A stretch of DNA of 64,000 nt from the NCBI RefSeq assembly GCF_051106095.1, contig NC_135786.1:28423001-28487000 (forward strand), read 5' to 3'. The translations under genes and the position numbers were made by a program. Position 1 is the first letter of the stretch; each line of letters opens with the position of its first letter. The notes under the pieces were generated by a model that did no database searches, had not been told where the DNA came from, and saw only the letters and a program-made list of their open reading frames with translations. Origin of the DNA: Pogona vitticeps. Its lineage: Eukaryota; Chordata; Lepidosauria; Squamata; Agamidae. Below, one piece after another: positions 11,465 through 21,790 of this stretch.

Positions 11465-12385
11465 GTTTTCTCCCCCTCTTCCTTTAATACAGTGCTTCTG
11501 TTCTTGTAGGAAAGACAGAAAACTGAGTGCCATACCAGCCTCTTGGTTGCTCCTAAGTTTCCCCAAGACAACGCTTTATGCCAAATAAAACCCTCCTAGT
11601 AGCATTTTCCTAGTGGTAGACTATTTTCTACTTTCCTGATAGGCTATTCTTGGCTGTTCCAGTACATTGACTTGAAGGACAATAACCTCTAGCTTGTCTA
11701 ACAACTTGCACAGCAGGGGCAATTACACTCCCTTTAATTGGCTTGTGGGGTTTAATCATCCCCTGAGACACAACTTCCAGTGTTTCTCATTAATTGCCAG
11801 CTTGCAGAGTTATTCTAAGGAAGAGGAGGTGTACTGCAAAATGACAAACTAAGGGCAGCTTTAGGTCTCTGGATTTAAACGTAACAGTGGTTACCACCAG
11901 ATAGCATATTTAGGGCTTTCATGCAAATATCCCCCAAAGTATTAAGATCATTTCCTGATTCTCATATTTTTCATTCAGTTACATCATGTTTTTGTCCACA
12001 CTATCCAATGTAAGTTGATCAGACAAGTTGTTCTTTACTAACTGTGCCTGTTTTCTCTCTCTGCAATGAAGTAAGACATCCCAGAAGCAGTACATTTTGT
12101 TTTACATGCTATTACATAATAGGGTCGAATTTAATAGAGTTCTTCCTCCTCTTAATCCTCCTCCTCCTCCTCCTCCTCACAGAACATTTAAAAAAAAACA
12201 CTTTTACCATAAATTAAGAGACGGCAGCAATACCTGGATGTTCAAAACAAAGTGATTAAATAAAACATGTTGACTGTACTAGGAGACTTGAATGAGGAAA
12301 TGGGTGAAAACATGGCTGGGAGAACATCTGAAAATACAGACCTCACTGGCAGAATTAATCCTCTTCATGGATGTGTATGTGAATG
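11295..12385. other. Unique sequence with CT and CCT tracts
   Basis: Holds a (CT)n tract at 11440-11464 and a (CTC)n tract at 12156-12178. The rest is AT-rich and unrecognised. Confidence 0.5.
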
Positions 12386-12389
12386 CTTT

Positions 12390-12490
12390 CAACTATCATA
12401 TGTTTAGACTACAGTTCTCAGATTTCCCCAGCCAGTGGCAAGGCTAGTTGAGGGATTCTGGGAGCTATAAGGCAAAAAAGTAACTTCTCC
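12390..12490. mobile_element. Degenerate hAT-type MITE relic
   Basis: Contains 'gactacagttctcagatttccccagccagtggcaaggctagttgagggattctgggagctataa', two opposed and diverged copies of the 'ctacaactcccagaat' motif around a short centre. This is the layout of the MITE at 17.79 kb. The ends are eroded. Confidence 0.5.
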
Positions 12491-12539
12491 CCTATCTACT
12501 TTATATGTAGGGGGATGGATGGAGGGTGTGGAAGTTATG

Positions 12540-12825
12540 TATTAATATCAAGAGGGCTTCAGGGATACAGCCTGGAGGCAGGCGGTGCATAATGGCCTCT
12601 CCCATTTTGAAGAGACCCTTGTCCAGCAGGCCGAGGCAAAGAAGCAGTCCCGAAACCAGCAAAATCAGGGAGCCGGAAGAGACAGATTTTATTTGTCTTC
12701 AGTGTGGAAGGGATTGTCACTCTCGAATTGGCCTTCTCAGCCACACTAGACTCTGTTCCAAGTCCTCCATACAGAGCACATTACCATAGTCTCTCGAGAC
12801 TGAAGGATGCCTAATCTAATTCATG
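12540..12825 (+). mobile_element. LINE ORF C-terminus with Cys/His finger
   Basis: The plus strand encodes about 87 residues ending ICLQCGRDCHSRIGLLSHTR and a short tail, then a stop, then the short 3' sequence 'catagtctctcgagactgaaggatgcc'. C-x2-C...H-x4-C spacing with the SRIGLxSHxR signature is a recurrent C-terminal finger in non-LTR retrotransposon ORFs, so I read this as a 5'-truncated LINE rather than a host zinc-finger gene. The clade is undecided. Confidence 0.6.
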
Positions 12826-14475
12826 TACAAGACTCTGCTTACAATTTAACTTCTTTATAGTCTGGTTCAAAAAGCTTTTACCACTTAGGATCCCACACTC
12901 TTTATCATCAGTACAGTAGCAAAACCATAGTTTGCCAGTTAACACAAAAGTATGGTTAAATATATTTTGAGTGTATTTTTTGCAAGTGATCTGCTAACTG
13001 CAAGCATCCAAGCTTTGTTGGGCTGATTCGGAAAACTGGGGATCCAGCCAATCCAGTACACTGCATGACAAGTCTAACATTCAATTAGATGAGGTCAGAA
13101 GGATCAGGCGGTCAGCAAGTAAGGACAGCTGCGGCAGTTTGGAGGCAGCTGCTTAGGGCCCACTTCATGGGGAAATGCTAAGAAACAGGCAATCTGGGAT
13201 TTGGGGGACTGCCACTGGCAGGGCAAGCAATAATCAAGGCTGTGTTAAACTGAGTCAATTGCTACAGAAGCATCCCAAGGCATATTGTGCCAAACACATG
13301 GCCCACAAGCCAGAGGCTAAGTTCCATGTCTGTAGCCAGGGCTTTCATACTGCCAGCTTTGTAACGGCTTGCACTTACAGATCCTTGACCTCCAAAAAAA
13401 TCACAGCAGGATCATGTTTGTCCACACTCACACCATGTTCAATAAAGCTAACAAATGGAAATAAATGGGACCATACAGTAAATATGAAGATAAAGCACAG
13501 TGTTTTGAATTTATTCAATAAGATAGGCAAGATACAACCTCTGCCAAGCATTCGAATCGTGTATGGAAAAGGAGGGGGAAATCCAAATAATCAGTAGTGC
13601 CAACAGCTGGTGAGGCCAGTCTCTGCTCATGGATTATTGAGACAATGTGATATATGAGCTTCAAGCTGATCGTGGCATCTTTCTGGACTAGAAAGTCCAT
13701 AAAGACCTGGAACCAATTCTGAAATTAAACTAGATTAAGTGTGTGACTTAATCCAGTGTCACTAGATTAAGGATAATGAACATTATTTAGTATTTATTTA
13801 TTAAAAGTATCGACTAATCATGTTTCTTTCCACCAGGCTACTAGGATTCCCAAAGCAGTAAACAATAAAATGCATTTAAGAATTATTTTAAAACAAATCA
13901 AACCCCCTTAGGCAATTCTTTAAAAGCAAGGTCCAAAAGGATTAGTATGCTTTGATTCATGCTTCTAACTAAGACTATCTGCTCTGAGCAATCTCTAGCC
14001 TTCAATCACCACAACTGGAATGGGGACTTGAGAAGATTCCTCTTTTGGAGAACTGGGATCAACCACCAGTAATGACCCTACTTCAATGAACAGAGCACTG
14101 GAATATATCTACATGAAGCTATCAGATTCCAAAAGAGAAGAGGCAGCCATTGCAATGCTGGTAGGTGGTTTCTTGCCTGTGGTATGCACAGATCTTACAA
14201 AACCAGAGAACAGATCTGCCGGCTATGGGCCTGAATTTAACACTGTGTCATGGAATGGTTCATTTACAGAGTCATTATTCTGTTTCAAAGGAAATTAGAA
14301 ACAGTCTTCGCTCTGAAGGCATCTCCCCTTTCTGTAATTCTCTGGTCAAAATCCACTTTAAAGCTAACATATAGAGCTTTGGAGAGAGACAGGGGATCTT
14401 GATGTTTCCTATCAACATTTTGCATCTGGAAAGGTGACTGAACAGGAGCACTGGTCAACTGGTTGCCAACTTCCA
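12826..14475. other. Unique sequence, nothing recognised
   Basis: Several frames of 60-140 codons occur but none has recognisable domains, splice-site context or codon-like bias. A short AT-rich stretch near 13.79 kb is simple sequence. Confidence 0.45.
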
Positions 14476-14477
14476 TA

Positions 14478-14912
14478 CAGCCGTGTCCCACTTAACTATT
14501 GCCCCGCATTATGATGAATCCGCTTTACGACGAGGTTTTAGCGATCGCAATTGCAATCGCAAAATGATGGTCTAAATGGGGGAATTTCGCTTAGCGATGA
14601 TCGGTTCCCTGCTTCAGGAACTGATTTTCGCTTTATGACAATCAAAAACAGCTGATCATTGGGTTTTCAAAATGGCCACCGGGTGCTTAAAATGGCTCCC
14701 CGCTGTGCTTAGGGACGGATTCCTCGCTATATAGGCACCGAAAATGGCCGACGTATGGAGGATCTTCGCTGGACAGTGAGTTTTTAGCCCATTGGAACGC
14801 ATTGAACAGTTTTTAATGCGTTTCAATGGGTTTTTTAATTTCGCTTTACAACGTTTTTGCTTAATAGCGATTTTCCTGGAATGGATTATTGTCGTTAAGT
14901 GAGGCAGCACTG
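14478..14912. mobile_element. Tc1/mariner-type (Tigger-like) MITE, 435 bp
   Basis: The element begins CAGCCGTGTCCCACTTAAC and ends in the inverted counterpart of CAGTGCTGCCTCACTTAAC. Each end is flanked by the dinucleotide TA (14476-14477 and 14913-14914), the mariner target duplication. It is unusually CpG-rich for the window, with several GATCG/GCGAT motifs, and has no transposase. The terminus resembles, but differs from, that of the Tigger-like element at 33.29 kb. Confidence 0.8.
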
Positions 14913-14914
14913 TA

Positions 14915-15461
14915 TAAGTATGTGAGACTACGCCAGTTCTTTCTTTATGTATGTTTACATGAATCACCATATGCAAATGTTATGAAAATGTGTGTCCTCT
15001 TTTTAACTGATATAGTTCATCCTTTTTCAGGAGACATGGGGCTAAGCTATCCTAGCTATGAATATTCATTTGACATGGTGAATAGAAGGAAGGAAATCTG
15101 ATGTGGCAGAGGAATGTGAGTTGTGTGATCATCCTACATTGGCAGGGCCTTGAGACCCAAAGAGTTTTCTATTATTTCTCAGCTATGCTCTGTAGGTTCA
15201 TTTGATTTTTCCATCAGGATCCTGCAGCTCTCAGTTCTCTTCACCACAAGGGTAAGTTGCCAGAAAGGAGGCTTAGAAGCAAGGATCTGTCAAATAGTTG
15301 TTTTATTTCCTGCAGGGCTGGCTGACTAGCCAAAATCCTTTAAAAAAAAAAAAAATCAAATTTAGGGAAACAACCCTGAGCATGTCAAGGCTCTTAGAAC
15401 AAATGACACAACAGAGGATTTTTGTTTTGTTATATTGTTTTGGTCCAGCTACAGGCAAGAT
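14915..15461. other. Unique sequence, nothing recognised
   Basis: No supported gene, repeat end or RNA gene. A poly-A tract lies near 15.34 kb. Confidence 0.45.
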
Positions 15462-15545
15462 TTTTATTTATTTATTTATTTAAACACCTTTTCTTTTGCT
15501 GTAACACACCATTTCTCCCAAAGGGCTGCAAAGGTTCAAAGAGAC
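15462..15545 (-). mobile_element. LINE/SINE 3' tail remnant
   Basis: A (TTTA)n tract at 15462-15481 leads into 'aaacaccttttctt...ccaaagggctgcaaagg'. This resembles the reverse complement of the 'gccgccctgag...ataaataaata' tails common on squamate LINEs. Short and diverged. Confidence 0.4.
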
Positions 15546-16784
15546 TGAGAGCACCGATAAATCACAGCCATATAAATGTCTGCTAGTAAGGTTTGATTCT
15601 TATTTACCCAGGGCCCTTCAGCCAATGTTCAGGCTAAATTCAAAGGAGGCAGATTTACCTCCTCCGAGATGCCCCCAATTCACAGAACGCTCATCTTTCC
15701 AACTGCATCACTTCAGCTTCCTACAGCCAAAATGGAACCCACATTTCAAGTCGCTGAGAGGCTTCAGTATTTGTTTTATCTGCCTCAGTACTCCTCGCAT
15801 TCTCAGGCTGGCTAAAGCTGACTAGGGGTGGGCATGTACGTGTGTGTACACACACACACACACACACACTTACTTTCTTCTCTCTCTCTTTCACACACAC
15901 GCACAGAGCAAGCATTTATAAGAACACTTATTAGTTATAAGTTGCACAGAAAGTCTATAAATCATGGTCACATGCCAAGAAGACTCTTCCAAAAGGTCTT
16001 GGATTCAACTGCTTTTAGATAAGATGCTCTTTTCCTGTTACACACATAGATATACACAGGATCACAGAACTCGTGTTGTCAATTTACATTTTACCTTTTC
16101 TTTATTATAGGAGTGCTGAAACAACCCTTGGTTAAGGCAAGGTTGGATGATTCGCATTTAACCTTTCAACCAGAAATGGGGGAGGGGGAACAGTAGATTC
16201 TATGGGTTATTCTCAGAAAGTGCCTTAATAAATGGGTCTGAAAATTGACTGTGTAGAAACAGTCAGATAAAGGGTGTTATGGGCCAGTTCTGAGCTGTAA
16301 AGGTGAGAAAAAGTTGACTTATGGGAGTTTAAACTTGTATGAGTGAAATATCCAATTTTGACAGGAGATGTCTGTCCTTCTGCCACACACTGTTTTCAGG
16401 AAACAGTTTGCAATGACTGCTCAAGGAAGAGTAGACTATGTTCTGTATCCTTGTGGAATAAGATGGCCATTCTGGCACAGTGGGAGAGCACCTGGATTAT
16501 TTTTCAACTCCCTTAAAAGATGTTCCCAGTAGCATGAGATCAGGATGGAAAATTCTCTCTTTTCTGTTCCAGTTTCTTCAAGTTACACAAATTATACTTC
16601 ATGTAAAACTCTTGTATCCCTTTGTGAGGAAAAGGACACAGGCATACCCAGAAAGCACAATAAGATAGGCTGCCTGACCACAAACACACAAGCCACATAT
16701 CCAGTGTTACTACTTTACTAAAAGATACATTATCATGTTTTTCAGTATTGTACATTTTACAATATAATAATAACTATTATTCAT
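15546..16784. other. Unique sequence with a CA tract
   Basis: Includes (CA)n at 15848-15869 and a CT/CA-rich stretch just after it. Nothing else recognised. Confidence 0.45.
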
Positions 16785-17078
16785 AAACATACCTTAGAAC
16801 TGAAGAGCTGGAAGGGACCCAATGGATGTTTGAGTCCACCCCTGTGTTTGCATCAAGTCAGTTCTGGCTGTTTGGAAGACCCTATTCAGGGTTTTCCAGA
16901 CAAGGAATATTCAGAAGTGGTTCACCATTCCCTTCTTTTGGGGGATATCCTGGGACTGCACAGCTTGCCCAAAGGTACACAGGCTGGTTCTTCTATCCCA
17001 AACTGCAGTAGGAAACTGAAATTCCAGCCTCTGGCTCTGCAGTCAGATACCTAATTCACTGAGCTATCCAGCCAGCTC
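16785..17078 (-). mobile_element. tRNA-derived SINE, long type
   Basis: Read on the minus strand, it starts with a tRNA-like head ('agctggctggatagctcagtgaattaggtatctgactgcagagccagaggctgg'), continues through 'acctttgggcaagctgtgcagtcccaggatatcc' and 'gaatggtgaaccacttctgaatattcc', and ends in the 'ggtcccttccagctcttcagttctaagg' end of the short SINE type. It therefore links the long body at 52.55 kb with the short-type 3' end. The tail is TA-rich, near 16.76 kb. Confidence 0.75.
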
Positions 17079-17783
17079 TACACTTATAGAAACATGCAAA
17101 AAACACTCATAAATGCATACATATTCTCGGAGGCCAGCCAAAAATAACCTGCTGTTTTTCCAATGGCCTGCATCAAGCAAAAACAGACCAAATTTGTGTC
17201 ACAACAGTGAGGAAGAAGGAGCTGCAATTCACACTCAGCCTAGAGCAACACCTTAATGAATCCTTTGTATCCCATTTATCATTTATAAACTAAAATGATG
17301 ACCAGCCATTTCAACTGAGGAAAGGGAAAATCAAAAATAATGTATTAGACTGAGCTGCTGGAATCAAAGTAGAAGGTGGGCATCAAATTAATCTTCTAGT
17401 AAAATCCGAGATCTACCCTGGATATCCAGCCACTGTGCATTATCTGCATCCTCTTGCAGACACTCTGCCAGCCATCTTGTGGAGCTGTGGGTCAAAGAGA
17501 AACATTTACATTGCTGTTGAGATAGCCTTGTTGGCATTCCAAAATATTCTTTTTCTTTGTTTCCTTTTTCAGCTTAGTTTACTAAACTTTGCTGAATGGT
17601 TACATGATTATATTTTGTACATATGATGGCAGAAAGATGATCAATTATCATTGTATGGGCTTTGAGTGGATAGGTCACATAATCAGGGTGTGTGGAGTCT
17701 CCTCCACATCACAGCTGTTTGCATTCCCTCCATTTGCTGGAGTTTGTTAGTTGGTTGACTTGGTAACCAGGCATCTTAATGTC
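17079..17783. other. Unique sequence, nothing recognised
   Basis: AT-rich non-repetitive sequence without a supportable exon or repeat. Confidence 0.45.
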
Positions 17784-17935
17784 TCCTAAAGCAGTGGTCC
17801 TCAACCTTGGGCCTCCAGATGTTCTTGGACTTCAACTCCCAGAAATCCTGGCCAGAAGAGGTGGTGGTGTAGGCTTCTGGGAGTTGTAGTCCAAGAACAT
17901 CTGGAGGCCCAAAGTTGGGGACCACTGTCCTAAAG
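17784..17935. mobile_element. 136-bp palindromic hAT MITE with 8-bp target duplication
   Basis: The element spans 17792-17927. CAGTGGTCCTCAACCTTGGG at the left is matched at the right by an inverted copy with few differences, so the whole unit can fold into one long hairpin. Both sides carry the identical octamer TCCTAAAG (17784-17791 and 17928-17935), the hAT target duplication. The CAGTGGT...CAACC end resembles the hAT terminus seen in MER-type elements. The exact duplication and near-perfect arms suggest a fairly recent insertion. Confidence 0.9.
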
Positions 17936-19335
17936 GATAAAGGGTGGATCAGCCATGATCTCTATGCCATTTATTTGGGTACAGAGCAAGTCAGTTGTTT
18001 CTGCATGTTCCTAATCTGGATCCTTTTTTTTTCCTCCCTGAAGATGATGTGGGGGGAAGGCAGAAGGGCAAGTACACCATTGTCTACAACTCTTCTCTTT
18101 CAGCCTCTGTTTTTCCCCTGCATAAGAGAAGAAATAGAGGATAGGTAAATGATGGGGAAAGGGCCACAAATTACTATACACATATGCCTTGTTGGTCATT
18201 CAAAACTTTCAGTCATGGGAATAGACATGTTAGTGGTCTTTCTTCCCATGCCAGTCGCATACATTTCTCACTAAAATTTATTAATGTTTCTCTCATCCTA
18301 CCTATATAAACATTTAACAGCAGAGGCATGTCTCCTCAGAAGTACGTCAATTTGTTCTGTCAGACTTGGCGATAATCAGGTAAGGATATGGATATCTCAG
18401 TTGCACTCTGGTTTAGTTCTTCTGGTTCCCATTGGCATCTTTGGTCAATTCCGGTTCCTACTGGGTTACAAGATTTCTCTTCATCTATAGGGAAATGTGT
18501 ATATATATATATTTCCATGTGTGCCTTTCTTTAAAACATCAACATTTTTGGCCACGCATGTATAGTTACTAGAGCAAGCTTGCATTTCTGCATGTGTTTC
18601 TCAAATGTATATGTATGTTTCAGCCACACACATCACTGAAATGCCCACATAGTTTTATATATTGTATTTGTCTCTGGGGCGCTTTTAAAGCCTTTGTAAC
18701 AACAGATTTTTGAGAAAAAAATGTGTCCCATTGTATTGGCAGATACAGGAGATGCAAAATAGAAATTGTAGCACAAAAATATACATCCAGCAGATTTCTT
18801 TCCCGTTTCTACACTCAAATATGTGTCCATAGACTTGCAGCCATCACTAGCTATTTCTGTAAAATCATCAAACAGTGCATAATACAAACCACATGCTTTA
18901 TGTATATAGCCATTAATTACTTTTTACCTCTACTCTTACTTATATTGAAAACTGTTGTTTGAGCTTTATCTCACTCTGAGAAGTGCTATGTAAATGTATG
19001 ACATACAGTAATTACTTTATACTCACTTGGCCTTGTGAAATTCGGCTCAGCAAGGCCAAGTAATTATATGAGATGAGTAAATAAAACATTATTGGAGTTT
19101 CCATTACCACTATAGCAAAGGCAGATGTTGGGCAAGCTGAGATTGAAGCTGGCCAAGGAAACACACATAATCAGAACTAGCAGGATTAATAATAACATAC
19201 TTGATCATGAACTGTAAGATAAAGGACTGAATCAAAGAAAGACAAGGGAAGAAAGGAGAATGAGTGCAGTTTTTTTTAATCATACAAAAAGGGAAACAAT
19301 CTTAATGCAACTATTCTATAGATACTTACCGGAGA
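17936..19335. other. Unique sequence, nothing recognised
   Basis: Contains a short TA tract near 18.5 kb and otherwise unrecognised AT-rich DNA. Confidence 0.45.
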
Positions 19336-19340
19336 GTAAG

Positions 19341-19453
19341 TGGGTGGCTCAGTGGTTTAGTTCTCTGGCTGCGGAACCAGAGGTTGGGAGGTTGATTCTC
19401 CATTGTACCTCCTTGACAAAACCTGCGTAGGGTCCCTTCCAGCTCTGCAGTTC

Positions 19454-19454
<1 letters not shown>
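19341..19454 (+). mobile_element. tRNA-derived SINE, short type
   Basis: The head 'gtggctcagtggtttagttctctggctgcggaaccagaggttgggaggttgattctc' shows a Pol III A box (TGGCTCAGTGG) and a B box like GGTTGATTCTC. A short body ends 'agggtcccttccagctctgcagttct', followed by a GTT array. It is the best-preserved short-type copy in the window. It is not a tRNA gene, because acceptor-stem pairing is absent. Confidence 0.8.
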
Positions 19455-19492
<38 letters not shown>

Positions 19493-19524
19493 CGTCGTCG
19501 TCGTCGTCATCGTTGTTGTTGTTA
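19455..19524 (+). repeat. (GTT)n-(GTC)n-(GTT)n trinucleotide array
   Basis: The array lies exactly between the 3' end of the plus-strand SINE and the 3' end of the minus-strand R4 LINE, so it could have grown from either tail. The GTC block in the middle is a point-mutated variant that itself expanded. Confidence 0.9.
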
Positions 19525-19890
19525 TAAAACACCAGACGCAGTCAATCAAAACTATAAAAACCTTGACTGGTATTATACAATAGATACAAGTTCCCAAAGC
19601 CCCGATGACTACGGGGACCACTGACGTGTGTTTCATCCACAAGTGAGATGTTTCGATTTCCAGGCCTCTGTACTTTGTTAGTTTTTCCAACTCTTTATTT
19701 TCAACTGTGGCATCTCCTGGAATTGCAATGTCAATGATCCAGACATTTCTTCATTCTATTACTACTATGTCTGGTGTGTTATGTTCAAGGTGTCTATCAG
19801 ATTGGATCTGGAAATCCCACAGGATCTTGACTTCCTTATTTTCTGACACCTTCTCTACCTGATGTTCCTATAGGTTTTTGGAGGCTGGCG
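19525..19890 (-). mobile_element. R4-clade LINE, 3' end with endonuclease remnant
   Basis: The minus strand reads KILWDFQIQSDRHLEHNTPD, then IVVIE, WIIDIAIPGDATVENKELEK, and finally VVPVVIGALG, with at least one internal stop. This is the C-terminal restriction-like endonuclease domain of R2/R4-type LINEs, with the PD...D catalytic signature (TPDIVVIE ... IIDIAIPGD) still visible. R4 elements are known from lizard genomes. The copy is 5' truncated; upstream reverse transcriptase sequence is not visible. Confidence 0.7.
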
Positions 19891-21294
19891 AGTTATATCA
19901 TTCTTCTTATTATTCTTAAAGTGTCACCAAATTGAGTATGGCTGAGCTCTTGGGAGGCATAACATGCATTTGCATTGTAAAATCATTCTCTGCTTTTTCT
20001 ACTTGTAATCCAAAACACATTTACTTGGAAGTAAGTCCCATTGAATGTAATGAGATCCACTTTCTTACATGGAATAAGGCCATAACATTCTCCCAGTTCA
20101 AAGCCTCTATAATGTGTTAGCAAGCAATGTTGTGGAGCTATGTGTGTGCTTGCATCTGCATGCTTGCACACAGATGTGTAAGCCAAAGCGTATTTTCTAA
20201 TCAATGACAGTGAAAATCCATCTCTAACAAAATGGGCAGATATAATTGCCAGGCACATGCTTAGATGTATGTGATTGATACAAGCAGAATGAAAGGTAGG
20301 GAGGTGGAAATTATAATGATCTATAAAGATCTGGATGGAAGAGAAGAAACAAAAAAAGGCAAAGAATCGTTTTAATATGATTAATATTGCAGCAAAAAGG
20401 GAAAGAAAGGAAGGAGATGAGAGGTTTTTCCCCCCTTCTCCCTGTTATAACACTCTGTTCTCCTGCAATTCTGCTTAGCAGGAAAAGCCTTCCAGCTGAG
20501 GGCTATGAAACAGTTATCACTGTTAGGTGATTAAGTTACTAATCCTTCAGGGAGAAGACATTTAGAGGCCCATATTAAAGGAGAGTGAGGCAAAATTACA
20601 TTCCTTTTCAATTTAGTTTAGCAATTCTAGTGATTTAGTTAAATGAAAAGCAATTGTTCCAATTAATAGTATTGAATGTTATTCATCAAAAGTGTCAAAA
20701 CAGCTGTGTTGGTGCATTAGTAACCTATTCTCTTGTCAGAGATATGGATAATTCCCCAGGACTGAAACAGGAAAATGGCATAGCATTCAGGAGCCTTTAG
20801 AAACAACTGCAGAAAGCATTTTTCCCTCTACACAGATTTTATGGCGATTCAATTCAATTATTTGGTATCATTTCAAAAGTATCAGAGTCAGATGAGCATT
20901 CTGAAGCAGAATGTGAAGTCTCTGAATATGAAGAACAGTCATCTTTTTTCTTTGCCATGATCAGTGAAATTACTACTTTTTAAAAGAGGGAGATAGAGTG
21001 TGTTCAGAAAACACTAAAGTTTGCATTAATAAATATATTTGTGTGTTTAGTCTGAATATTTGTAACAATACAATGAGGAAACAGATCTGGGTGGTGAAAT
21101 GACTTTTGTATGAATCCTGATTTGGATCTGTGGATATGCAAAATATGCATTTCCATCCAACAAGAAGTTTGAAATTCTATTGTATTTAATTACTTCTGTG
21201 CACTCATTTTGCCTTGTTTTAACTCCTGGCAACAGTATATACACACATACATGCAAATATAAACATTAGTGCTTGGAAATAACTAGTTCCAAAT
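19891..21294. other. Unique sequence with a small MITE-like remnant and a possible conserved block
   Basis: At 20015-20055, 'ttacttggaagtaagtcccattgaatgtaatgagat' matches the inverted-repeat core of a MITE common in squamates. At 20460-20700 a non-repetitive AT-rich block dense in ATTA/TGATTAA motifs could be conserved regulatory DNA; this is a guess from composition. Confidence 0.35.
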
Positions 21295-21790
21295 AAACAG
21301 TTACTGTTATGTTCCATCATGTCAATTTCAATTTATGACAGCCTTATGAATTAGTGACCGCCAAATGGCTTTCCCATTAACAGCCTTGCTTAGGTCGTCT
21401 AAATTAAAGGCCATGTTTGCTTTAATCCATCTCATGTTAAGTCTTCTTCTTTTTCCTACTTCTTTCCATTTTTTTCTCTTTAACTTTATTGGTTTTCCCC
21501 CCCAGTAAGTCTTGTCTTCTCATGATCTCCAAAGCACATTTGCTTAACTCTGTTCATTTTGGCTTCTAGTGAGAATGTAGGCTCTGTAAAGTTTTCCTCC
21601 GACACCACATTTCAAGAGAACCAAGCTATTTTTTCCCCTTATCACCTTCTTCCCATTATTCACATCCATAAACAGTAATTAGGAAAACCACAGTATGCAT
21701 GATGTTGACCTCAGTATCCAGCAACACATCCTTGCCCTTAAGGTTCTTCTCTATTTCCATATAGGAATAGATATTTCCCTTAACTTCTAC
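21295..21790 (-). mobile_element. Older RTE LINE, 3' fragment
   Basis: The stretch 'tgacagccttatgaattagtgaccgccaaatggc...ttaacagccttgcttaggtcgtctaaattaaaggcc' through 'tcacatccataaacagtaatt...acacatccttgcccttaaggttcttct' is the reverse complement of the C-terminal region of the RTE family also present at 34.8-36.4 and 42.6 kb. The tell-tale parallels are the 'LK.KDV.L.TE' and 'MH.VVF.I..YGCE' encoding portions. It is heavily mutated and was not readable as one frame. Confidence 0.65.

Noticed and set aside
12661-12790. Host C2H2 zinc-finger exon
   Set aside because: A single degenerate finger with the SRIGLxSHxR signature at the end of a LINE ORF, followed at once by a LINE-type 3' tail and with no linker-finger repeats.
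19341-19400. tRNA gene
   Set aside because: A and B boxes are present but no cloverleaf; the sequence is the head of a SINE with other copies in the window.
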